NCBI GenBank assembly: GCA_964511945.1
Contig: CAZEHO010000017.1
Location: forward strand, 1 to 55,734
DNA length: 55,734 nucleotides
Direction: 5' to 3'
Source of the DNA: CAZEHO01 sp964511945
GTDB taxonomy: Bacteria; Actinomycetota; Acidimicrobiia; Spongiisociales; UBA11373
Below the pieces are notes generated by a model. It was not told the origin of the DNA. It was given only the letters and a program-made list of their open reading frames with translations, and did no database searches. The position numbers and the translations under genes are program-made. Below are positions 31,629 to 39,116 of this stretch, in pieces (the stretch's first letter is position 1; each line of letters begins with the position of its first letter).

Positions 31629-32960
31629 CTAGGACAGAAGCTTCCCGACCGAGCGAACCGCCTCGGGCATGGCGAACACGATGAGGCGGTCCTCCGCCTG
31701 TATCACCGTGTCACCGTGCGGAACAAACGCGTCGTCACCCCGGACCACCCCGCCGATGATGACGGATCGCGGCAGTTTGAGATCCTCGATCGACCTGCCG
31801 ATCGCGTCGCTGCCGTCGTCGATCTCTAGCTCGATCGCCTCGGCCGGTGTGTCCTGGAACGTTGCCACGGAGTGGACGTGACCTCGGCGGACGTAGCGCA
31901 GGATCGCGTCGGCGGCGGCAAGGCGGCTGGAGACCGCTGCATCGATCCCAACACCGGGCAGCAGGCCGACGTATTCAAAACGGTGGAATCGGGCCGCCGT
32001 CATCTCAGCACCGAGGGCCTTGGAGATCAGGCACCCCAGGATGTTCACCTCATCCCATCCGGTGAGGGCGAGGACGGCGTCGGCGGACTCGACGCCTTCC
32101 GTTTCGAGCACTCTCGGATCGGTGGGGTCTGCACACACGACCACGAGATTGCTCTTCGTCTCGGCAAGCAGCCGGCACCGTTCGCGATCGCGATCGATCA
32201 GGATCGTCTGGATGCCTTTGTCGGCGAGGAGGCCGGCCGTCAGCGCGGCGCTGCGGGTGGCTCCGAGCACGATGACCTTGCGGGCCGGGCCCTCATCCAC
32301 ACCCATGATCTCGAGTGCCTGCTGAGTGTGGTCGCCGGTTGCCATCAGCAGGACGTGGTCGCCGGCCGAGACCTGCAGGTTGCCCCGGGCCACCCGAGTG
32401 TCGCCGTTGCGAATGACGGCCGTGACAAGGAAGTCCCAGTTGTCCCCCACGACCGTCCGGAGTTCCGACAGGTTGATGCCATCGATGGCCGAGCCAGCAC
32501 CGACGAACCCGCCGAGCAGGACGAGCTTGCCGTCGGCGAATTCGACGAGTTCAGATACGCCCCCCTGGTGAACCAGACGGAACAGTTCCTGCGCCAGGCT
32601 CTCGCCGGGATCGATCACGACATCGACACCGGCCGGACCGGTCCCGGTTCGCAACATCGGATCCTCGATGCGGGCGATTTTCCGCGGCACGCCGTATCCG
32701 GCGGCCGCCTGGCACGACAGCACGTTGACCGCATCAGAGCTCGTGACGGCGATCAGCAGGCCGGCGCTGCCGATCCTCGCTTCCTCGAGCACGCTGGGGC
32801 TGGCGCCGTTCCCGTTGATCACCAGACAGTCGACGGTGGCCTGGACTTCCTCGGCGCGCCGCGGGTCATCCTCGATGACGACCACGTCCTGGCCCTCGTG
32901 GGCGAGGCGTTCGGCGAGGTGGGAGCCGACGGCGCCCGCCCCGATGACGACGATGTGCAT
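31629..32960 (-). CDS. trkA: Trk-type potassium uptake regulatory NAD-binding protein
   Basis: Cytoplasmic gating ring for TrkH. 443 aa with two RCK units. The first starts VVIGAGAVGSHLAERL with the acidic residue VVIEDD closing the NAD fold, and the second starts VIVLGATRSAALTAGLL. Each is followed by a TrkA-C domain (PGESLAQELF and GDDAFVPHGDTVIQAEDRLIV regions). It is the first gene of trkAH and diverges from the antiporter operon with 137 bases between. Confidence 0.95.
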   Translation of the reverse strand: MHIVVIGAGAVGSHLAERLAHEGQDVVVIEDDPRRAEEVQATVDCLVINGNGASPSVLEEARIGSAGLLIAVTSSDAVNVLSCQAAAGYGVPRKIARIEDPMLRTGTGPAGVDVVIDPGESLAQELFRLVHQGGVSELVEFADGKLVLLGGFVGAGSAIDGINLSELRTVVGDNWDFLVTAVIRNGDTRVARGNLQVSAGDHVLLMATGDHTQQALEIMGVDEGPARKVIVLGATRSAALTAGLLADKGIQTILIDRDRERCRLLAETKSNLVVVCADPTDPRVLETEGVESADAVLALTGWDEVNILGCLISKALGAEMTAARFHRFEYVGLLPGVGIDAAVSSRLAAADAILRYVRRGHVHSVATFQDTPAEAIELEIDDGSDAIGRSIEDLKLPRSVIIGGVVRGDDAFVPHGDTVIQAEDRLIVFAMPEAVRSVGKLLS

Positions 32961-33097
32961 AGGTCACCCCGACGGTCGGAGAAGTGCGGAAGATCAGAGT
33001 AGCGAGCCCCATGATCCCTCCCTCGGGACCAACGGCCGGGAACGGATCATGCCTGATTTCGGCAGTACTAGCCTCCCCCCTGATCTTCAGGAGTCGG

Positions 33098-33691
33098 ATG
33101 CCACAGACCTGGAACATCCCCGAACCCGGAGCGCAGCCGCCCGGACGTCATCGCAGCCGCCGGTCGGTGGTCATCCAAGGAGCCATCCTTCTCGGTCTCT
33201 GGCTCATCTTCAGCGGCCACTACGACGTCTTCCACATTTCGATGGGCGTCCTCAGCGTGGCGCTGATCATGCTGTTGAACCGCAGCCTCTTCAGTATCCG
33301 CCTCTTCCCCGGCGATGTGCATCGGCAGCTGCAAATCCGCCGGATGCTCCCCTACGCCGTCTGGCTGGTGAAGGAGGTCCTCCTCGCCGCGCTCCAGGTG
33401 GCCCGCATCGTGCTCTCCCCGCGGAGGCCGGTCGACCCATCGCTCCTCGGGTTCTACGCCGACCTCCCCAACGCCGGCTCCCAGACGATTCTGGCCAACT
33501 CGATCACACTCACCCCGGGAACGATCACCATCGACATCACTCATGGACGCTTCCTGGTGCACGCCATTTCCGACGGCTCGAGCCAGAGCCTGGTGGACGG
33601 CATCATGCCGGCTCGGGTCGCCCGCCTCTACGAAGGCACCGAAGACGGTGCGGTCACCGACATCACCGTGACCAAGCAGGCAGCGGAGTAA
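33098..33691 (+). CDS. mrpE: Monovalent cation/H+ antiporter subunit E (MrpE/MnhE)
   Basis: First gene of the antiporter operon. 197 aa; the MnhE core is recognised from the GLWLIFSGHYDVFHIS helix, the short second helix, the basic LVKEVLLAALQVARIVLSP segment and the ANSITLTPGTITIDI motif. The ATG at 33098-33100 has an AGGAG site and is preferred over upstream starts that would add unlike sequence. The N-terminal 30 residues are Pro/Arg-rich and hydrophilic. MrpE helps assemble the complex; it is not part of the ion path in known Mrp structures. Confidence 0.88.
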   Translation: MPQTWNIPEPGAQPPGRHRSRRSVVIQGAILLGLWLIFSGHYDVFHISMGVLSVALIMLLNRSLFSIRLFPGDVHRQLQIRRMLPYAVWLVKEVLLAALQVARIVLSPRRPVDPSLLGFYADLPNAGSQTILANSITLTPGTITIDITHGRFLVHAISDGSSQSLVDGIMPARVARLYEGTEDGAVTDITVTKQAAE

Positions 33692-33693
33692 CC

Positions 33694-33981
33694 GTGCAGA
33701 CGGTGTTCACGATCATCGCCGTACTGCTAACGGTCATCATCGTTATCCCTTCCTATCGGGTGATCGTCGGTCCCACCCTGTTCGACCGACTGCTGGGGGC
33801 GGGTGCCATCGGCACCAAGACCCTGGTCCTCATCTGCCTGGTGGGGTTGATCTTCGACCGCCTCGACATGTTCATCGACATCACCGTGGCCTACGCCATC
33901 CTCAACTTCATCGGGAACCTGGCGATCGCCAAGTACTTCGTGATCCCCGATCATGAGGAAGCAGAGGAGTGGATGAAGTGA
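33694..33981 (+). CDS. mrpF: Antiporter subunit F (MrpF/MnhF)
   Basis: 95-aa membrane protein with three helices and the family blocks RVIVGPTLFDRLLG and DITVAYAILNFIGNLA. GTG start at 33694-33696, 2 bases after the mrpE stop. Its stop overlaps the mrpG start as GTGA. Standard small subunit of Mrp and Mbh complexes. Confidence 0.9.
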   Translation: MQTVFTIIAVLLTVIIVIPSYRVIVGPTLFDRLLGAGAIGTKTLVLICLVGLIFDRLDMFIDITVAYAILNFIGNLAIAKYFVIPDHEEAEEWMK

Positions 33982-34358
33982 TCGTGCTTCAGGTCCTCTC
34001 ACTCGTGCTCATCGGTGCCGGGGCATTCTTCCTGGCCGTGGGCAGCATCGGGATCGTCCGGCTGCCGGATTTCTTCACCCGAACCCACGCCGTCGGCAAG
34101 AGCGACACGCTCGGGCTGATCCTGACGCTCTCCGGGATCGCAATCCACGAGGGGTTCACCATCAATAGCGCCAAGCTGCTGGCGGCCGTGGTGTTCGTGG
34201 CGCTCACCAGCCCGGTCGGCACCCACGCCCTCGCCAGGGCTGCCTACCGGTCGGGGCTGCGTCCCTGGTACGTCGGCGGTCCGCCCCCCAAGGACCCGAC
34301 CGCCCCATCCGAGGAGGCGGCCGAAGCCTCCGACGGCGCCGAGGAGGAGCGGGAGTAG
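33978..34358 (+). CDS. mrpG: Antiporter subunit G (MrpG/MnhG)
   Basis: 126 aa, three helices, with the family block IGIVRLPDFFTRTHAVGKSDTLG in shortened form VRLPDFFTRTHA. The C-terminal 30 residues are Pro/acidic and soluble. The GTG at 33978 is chosen for AGAGGAG 8 bases upstream; a GTG at 33969 is possible. The next gene starts immediately after the stop. Confidence 0.9.
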   Translation: MIVLQVLSLVLIGAGAFFLAVGSIGIVRLPDFFTRTHAVGKSDTLGLILTLSGIAIHEGFTINSAKLLAAVVFVALTSPVGTHALARAAYRSGLRPWYVGGPPPKDPTAPSEEAAEASDGAEEERE

Positions 34359-34604
34359 ATGCAGATCGAACTGGAGATCTTCCTCTTCGTCTTCCTCATC
34401 GTGGCGGCCGTGGTCGCCATTCAGGCGAAAGATCTGCTCACGGCGGTGGTCACCCTGACGGTGTTCTCCTTCATCACTGCTTTGCTCGAAGTGGTGATGG
34501 GCGCGGTCGACGTCGGGTTCACCGAGGCGGTGGTCGGCGCAGGAGTGACCGGAGTGCTCTACGTCGTCGCGGTGTACCACACGCGAAGAGACAGCACCGA
34601 CTGA
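34359..34604 (+). CDS. MbhD/DUF4040-like antiporter subunit
   Basis: 81-aa protein with three helices and the family segment AKDLLTAVVTLTVFS, then GAGVTGVLYVVAV. It corresponds to the region that in long MrpA subunits is the C-terminal domain and in membrane-bound hydrogenases is the separate MbhD subunit. Having it as a separate gene makes the operon more Mbh-like than Mrp-like. Confidence 0.82.
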   Translation: MQIELEIFLFVFLIVAAVVAIQAKDLLTAVVTLTVFSFITALLEVVMGAVDVGFTEAVVGAGVTGVLYVVAVYHTRRDSTD

Positions 34605-34903
34605 TGCGACGGATCGTTCTCGCCTCGCTCTTGGTGTTTGCCGGTTTGGTCGTCTACGGCATGACCCATGTGCCCGAACGCGGCTCGGCGACGTCCCCAC
34701 CCAACGCCCCCGAGAGCGTGGTCGGTAGCCCGAACGCGGCGACCTACTACATCGAGCACGCCTACGGCGACGCCGAGACCCCAAACATGGTGACGGTCAC
34801 TCTGGCCGACTACCGCGGCTTCGACACCCTGGGTGAAACCACGGTGATCTTCGCCGCCGGCCTGGCTTGCGCCCTCATCTTGCGCCGGAGGAGACGGGAG
34901 TGA
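34604..34903 (+). CDS. MbhE-like antiporter subunit
   Basis: 99 aa with an N-terminal helix (RIVLASLLVFAGLVVYGMT), a soluble loop, the conserved DYRGFDTLGETTVIF segment and a second helix. The DYRGFDTLGE motif is typical of MbhE and of the MrpB N-terminal region. ATG at 34604 overlaps the previous stop by one base (TGATG). Confidence 0.82.
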   Translation: MRRIVLASLLVFAGLVVYGMTHVPERGSATSPPNAPESVVGSPNAATYYIEHAYGDAETPNMVTVTLADYRGFDTLGETTVIFAAGLACALILRRRRRE

Positions 34904-35436
34904 GAGAGCACTACGCCGACCGCATCGTGGCCCTGTCGGCCCGGCTGGTGACCCCGTTCATCCAGCTGTTCGCCCTGTATGTGATCTTCCACGGGCACTA
35001 CAGCCCCGGCGGCGGGTTCCAGGGTGGCGCCATGCTGGCGGCAAGCTTCCTGCTGATCCGGCTCAGCATCGGCACCGCCGCGGCCCAGCTGCAGTTCCAG
35101 CGGAGCTGGGGAACACCCGGCAGCTCGATCGGAACGCTCGTGTTCCTCGGCACCGGCCTCGTCGTGGTGTTCCTCGGCGTCAACTTCCTCGACTACTCCG
35201 GACTCCCCTTCGGCCTCCCCGAAGCGGAGCTGCGCAACAACGGCATTCTCCTGATCGAACTCGGCGTCGCGGTGGCGGTGACTGCCACCCTGACCGCCAT
35301 CTACGACGACCTGGTGGGCGAGAAGCCGGGACTCCACCACGCCGGGTTGGAGGAGTCGGCCACCCCCACCGAGGAGGCCGATCAGCTGACGGGCCCGGAC
35401 CACGCCGAGCCTCATCCAGAGGGCATCGATGTCTGA
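34900..35436 (+). CDS. mrpB: Antiporter subunit B (MrpB/MnhB)
   Basis: 178 aa with four helices and the family hallmark FHGHYSPGGGFQGGAMLAAS. GTG at 34900-34902 with GGAGGAG upstream and GTGA overlap with the previous gene. The C-terminal 35 residues are hydrophilic and acidic. The last bases overlap the mrpC start. Confidence 0.9.
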   Translation: MREHYADRIVALSARLVTPFIQLFALYVIFHGHYSPGGGFQGGAMLAASFLLIRLSIGTAAAQLQFQRSWGTPGSSIGTLVFLGTGLVVVFLGVNFLDYSGLPFGLPEAELRNNGILLIELGVAVAVTATLTAIYDDLVGEKPGLHHAGLEESATPTEEADQLTGPDHAEPHPEGIDV

Positions 35437-35827
35437 TCTGATTACCGACAACTACGCCTATCTGGCCGCCGGGATCCTGCTGGTGATCGGGCTCTACGCC
35501 ATCCTCACCAAGCGGAACCTGGTGAAGAAGCTGATCGGTCTCAACATCCTGCAAGCGGCCATCATCCTGATCTGGGTGGCCGCCGCAACCAAAGCGGACG
35601 CCACGGTCCCGGTGCTGTTGGGTGACGGCCACGGCCACGGCGCTCACGAGGCCATCGAGGCGGCCACCTACATGAACCCGCTCCCCCACACGCTCATGCT
35701 GACGGCCATCGTCGTCGGCGTCGCCACCACCGGGGTCGCCTTCGCGCTGATCATCTCGATCTATCGCCGCTACGGAACTCTGGACGAGCAGGAGTTGCTC
35801 ACCGCGATGAGGAGCGCCCACGGATGA
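35429..35827 (+). CDS. mrpC: Antiporter subunit C (MrpC/NuoK-like)
   Basis: 132 aa with three helices and the NuoK-like core GLYAILTKRNLVKKLIGLNI and LPHTLMLTAIVVGVATTGVA. A His/Gly-rich loop (GDGHGHGAHE) lies between helices 2 and 3. ATG at 35429; ATGA overlap with the next gene. Confidence 0.92.
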   Translation: MSDLITDNYAYLAAGILLVIGLYAILTKRNLVKKLIGLNILQAAIILIWVAAATKADATVPVLLGDGHGHGAHEAIEAATYMNPLPHTLMLTAIVVGVATTGVAFALIISIYRRYGTLDEQELLTAMRSAHG

Positions 35828-37326
35828 GCCGCCACCTGCCACTTCTCATCCCGCTGATCCTCCTGATCGGGGCGCTGCTGGCACCGCTGGTGGGCGTGTT
35901 CCGGCACCGGTGGAGCTACCCGCTGGCGCTCACCGCCGTTGCCGCCGACGCCGGGGTGTCCATCTGGGCCCTCGCCGAAACCGTCGACGGCGGACCGATC
36001 AGTTATGAACTCGGCGGCTGGGCCCCCCCGATCGGCATCGAATACATCGTGGACCCGCTGAGCGGGTTCTTCGCAACGGTGGTGGCGGTGGTGGCGCTGG
36101 TGGTCATGGTGGGCGCCCGCGGCATGGTCGAGGAGGAGATGCCGGAGAAGGAGGTCCCCTACTTCTCCACAGCGCTGCTCATGCTCGCCGGGTTCCAGGG
36201 CATCATCGTCACCGGCGATCTATTCAACCTGTTCGTCTTCCTGGAGATCGGGTCGCTGGCCGGCTACGCCCTGGTGGCGGTCGGCGAGAAGCCCTCTCCG
36301 GTTGCTGCCTTCCGCTGGCTGCTGCTGGGCGCCACCGGAGCATCCCTCTACCTGCTCGGTCTCTGGTTCGTCTACAACCTGACCGGCTCGCTGAACATGG
36401 CCGACGTGGCGGCGATCCTGCCCTCGGCATGGGACAACCCGGGCCTCGTGATCGGCCTCTCCCTGATGGTGGTCGGGATGGGCATCAAGATGGCACTCTT
36501 CCCGCTCCACGGGTGGCTGCCGGATGCCTACACCCAGGCCCCATCGGCTTCCAGCGCCCTCATCGCCCCGGTCGGGACCAAGGTGGGGTCCTACGTCCTC
36601 ATCCGCCTGCTGTTCTTCGTCTTCACCCCGGCGCTGATTCGGGATCGGCTGCCGGTGACCGACGTACTGCTGTGGCTGTCGGCGGCCGGCATCCTCTACG
36701 GGTCGATCATGGCGATCGCCCAGCGTGAGCTGAAGCGGATGCTCGCCTACTCGAGCGTCGCCCAGGTCGGCTATATCGGGCTCGGCATCGGGCTGGCCAA
36801 CCCGGTGGCCCTGATCGGGGCGGTTCTCCACGTGGCCAACCACGCCTTCATGAAGGGGGCGTTGTTCATGGTGGCCGGCAACCTGCGATCCCGGCTCGGC
36901 CATTCCGACATCAACCGTCTGAACGCCCTCGTCCGCAAGCGCATGCCGTGGACCATGGCCGCCTTCACGGTGGGGGCGCTGTCGATGATCGGGGTGCCGC
37001 CCACCGGCGGGTTCTTCAGCAAGTGGTACCTGGCCTCGGGGGCCATCGATGCCGGGCAGTGGATCATGGTCGTGGTGATCATGGTCTCCAGCTTGCTCAA
37101 CGCCGTCTACTTCTTCCGGGTCCTGGAGCAGGCCTACCTGCGTCCCGCTCCGGAGGAGTCGACACCCGCCACCGGCGGTGGAGTGGCCGCCGCAGTGCGA
37201 ACCGAGGCCCGGCCCGCCATGCTCGCCCCCACCCTCGTCCTGGCCGGCGGGACCCTCCTCCTCGGCCTGCTCAACGTGCTGATCGTGACCGGCATCCTCG
37301 AACTGATCACGCCGCCGGGGCTGTAG
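35824..37326 (+). CDS. mrpD: Antiporter subunit D (MrpD, NuoM/N-like), first of three
   Basis: 500 aa with about 14 helices. The ion-path residues are in place: Glu in FLEIGSLAG (TM5), Lys in GIKMALFPLHGWLPDAY (TM7), Lys in GTKVGSYVLIR (TM8) and Lys in GGFFSKWYL (TM12). NAVYFFRVLE marks the C-terminal region. It resembles MrpD most among the three paralogues in this operon. Confidence 0.92.
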   Translation: MSRHLPLLIPLILLIGALLAPLVGVFRHRWSYPLALTAVAADAGVSIWALAETVDGGPISYELGGWAPPIGIEYIVDPLSGFFATVVAVVALVVMVGARGMVEEEMPEKEVPYFSTALLMLAGFQGIIVTGDLFNLFVFLEIGSLAGYALVAVGEKPSPVAAFRWLLLGATGASLYLLGLWFVYNLTGSLNMADVAAILPSAWDNPGLVIGLSLMVVGMGIKMALFPLHGWLPDAYTQAPSASSALIAPVGTKVGSYVLIRLLFFVFTPALIRDRLPVTDVLLWLSAAGILYGSIMAIAQRELKRMLAYSSVAQVGYIGLGIGLANPVALIGAVLHVANHAFMKGALFMVAGNLRSRLGHSDINRLNALVRKRMPWTMAAFTVGALSMIGVPPTGGFFSKWYLASGAIDAGQWIMVVVIMVSSLLNAVYFFRVLEQAYLRPAPEESTPATGGGVAAAVRTEARPAMLAPTLVLAGGTLLLGLLNVLIVTGILELITPPGL

Positions 37327-37329
37327 GTC

Positions 37330-38817
37330 ATGGAGTACTCGAGCCCCATTCCCCTGCTGGCGGTCCTGGTCTCGATGGCGGCCGTCCCGCTGATCCTGTT
37401 GTCCTCGAACCGCCCCCGGCTGCGCGAGTCCTGGACCATCGGCGCCGCCCTGGTCAAGTTGGGTCTCGTCGCGGCGCTGCTGCCGGCTGTGCTCGACGGG
37501 CGGGTCCCGGCGATTCGAATCGGTGAGATCGTTCCCGGCGTCGAGGTGGCGCTGCGGGTGGACTCCCTGGGCATGGTCTTTGCCCTGGTGGCCTCCGGGC
37601 TGTGGATCCTGACCTCGATCTACTCGATCGGATACGTCCGGGCGGCGCAGGAGAAGAAGCAGACCCGCTACTTCGCCGCCTTTGCGGTGTGCCTGTCGGC
37701 CACCATCGGCGTGGCCTTCTCCGCCAACCTCGTCACCTTCATCATCTTCTACGAGATCCTCACCGTCGCCACCTACCCGCTGGTGATCCACAAGGAGACG
37801 CCGGAGGCCATTGCGGCCGGCCGCAAGTACCTCGCCTACACCCTGACCGCCGGCGTGACCCTGCTGGCCGGAACGGTGTGGATCCACCACATCGCCGGCT
37901 CGACGGACTTCGTGCCCGGCGGTCTGCTCCAGGACGTGTCGGCGTCGGGGGCTGCTTTCCGCTGGCTCTTCGTGCTCTTCGTGGTCGGTGTCGGGGTGAA
38001 GGCAGCGATCATGCCGCTGCAGGCATGGCTCCCGGCGGCGATGGTGGCGCCTACCCCGGTGAGCGCACTGCTTCACGCCGTTGCCGTCGTCAAGTCGGGC
38101 GTCTTCGGGATGCTGCGGGTGGTCGGGTTCGTGTTCGGTCCGGCGGTGATGAACCGCTACGACCTGGCCCTGCCCCTGGCCATCATCGCCGGCTTCACCA
38201 TCCTGGCGGCCTCGGTGATGGCCCTGGCTCAGGACAACCTGAAGCGGCGACTTGCCTACTCGACCGTCGGCCACCTCTCGTACATCGTGCTCGCCGCCGC
38301 CCTGATCAGCCCGGATGCCTTTGCCGGCGGTGTCCTGCACATCACCACCCACGCCACGATGAAGATCACGCTCTTCTTCGTCGCCGGAGCGATCTACGCC
38401 CACGCCCACAAGGAGCAGATCAGCCAGCTCGACGGCATCGGGCGGGCGATGCCGTGGACGATGGGTGCCTTCGCGGTGGGAAGCATCGGGCTCGCCGGGT
38501 TACCGCCCATCAACGGCTTCGCGAGCAAATGGCTCATCGGGCTCGGCGGCGCCTCGTCGGGCCAGGAACTGGCTTTGATCGTGCTGCTGATCAGCGGGGT
38601 GCTCAACGCCGCCTACTTCTTCCCGATCGTCCACCGTGCCTTCCTGCGTCCATCCCGGCAGTACGACGGAGTCGGTGAGGCGTCGCCGCTCATGGTGGTC
38701 CCGCTGGTGGCGACCGCCGTCCTCTCGCTGATCCTCGGCATCTGGCCGAACCTGCTGGTCCAGTTCTACGACCTGGCGGCCGGGGTTGCCGGGGCGGTGT
38801 TCGGAGGTTCCTTATGA
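37330..38817 (+). CDS. NuoL/M/N-like antiporter subunit, second of three
   Basis: 495 aa, about 14 helices. Key residues: Glu in IFYEILTVATYP, Lys in VGVKAAIMPLQAWLP, Lys in VVKSGVFGMLR and Lys in NGFASKWLIG. The block LKRRLAYSTVGHLSY is typical of proton-conducting subunits. It occupies the place where Mbx/Mbh clusters have a second antiporter-like subunit and where canonical Mrp has MrpA. Three bases separate it from mrpD. Confidence 0.88.
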   Translation: MEYSSPIPLLAVLVSMAAVPLILLSSNRPRLRESWTIGAALVKLGLVAALLPAVLDGRVPAIRIGEIVPGVEVALRVDSLGMVFALVASGLWILTSIYSIGYVRAAQEKKQTRYFAAFAVCLSATIGVAFSANLVTFIIFYEILTVATYPLVIHKETPEAIAAGRKYLAYTLTAGVTLLAGTVWIHHIAGSTDFVPGGLLQDVSASGAAFRWLFVLFVVGVGVKAAIMPLQAWLPAAMVAPTPVSALLHAVAVVKSGVFGMLRVVGFVFGPAVMNRYDLALPLAIIAGFTILAASVMALAQDNLKRRLAYSTVGHLSYIVLAAALISPDAFAGGVLHITTHATMKITLFFVAGAIYAHAHKEQISQLDGIGRAMPWTMGAFAVGSIGLAGLPPINGFASKWLIGLGGASSGQELALIVLLISGVLNAAYFFPIVHRAFLRPSRQYDGVGEASPLMVVPLVATAVLSLILGIWPNLLVQFYDLAAGVAGAVFGGSL

Positions 38818-39116
38818 AGCGCGTGCACTGGATGTTGATTGCCGCGCTGGTGATCGGCTCGCTCGTTGCTGAGCGCTTCGTCCATCACCATCACGACTAC
38901 TGGTTCCACCACGTCCCCGGCTACTTCGTGATGTACGGCTTCATCGGTTGTGTGGCGATCATCTTCCTGTCTAAGTGGTACGGGAAGTTCGGTGTCCAGC
39001 GTGACGAGGACTACTACGACCGCTACGGCGATGAGGACGAGCACCGGGCGCTGACGGAAGCGGCCGGGAACCCGCCCGCCACCACCGAGCACGGCGATGA
39101 GGAGGGGCGGTCGTGA
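38814..39116 (+). CDS. Small His-rich membrane protein of the antiporter operon
   Basis: 100 aa. It has an N-terminal helix, then a histidine cluster (FVHHHHDYWFHHVPG), a second helix (GFIGCVAIIFLSKWYGKFG) and an acidic soluble tail beginning QRDEDYYDRYGDED. It overlaps the genes on both sides by 4 bases, so it is a true operon member. I have no function for it; the His cluster suggests metal or proton handling, which is inference only. Confidence 0.8.
   Translation: MKRVHWMLIAALVIGSLVAERFVHHHHDYWFHHVPGYFVMYGFIGCVAIIFLSKWYGKFGVQRDEDYYDRYGDEDEHRALTEAAGNPPATTEHGDEEGRS

Noticed and set aside
36220..38409. Minus-strand open frame of 729 codons antisense to two antiporter subunits
   Set aside because: Composition is that of an antisense shadow (Gly, His, Asp, Arg) and both plus-strand genes are well supported.
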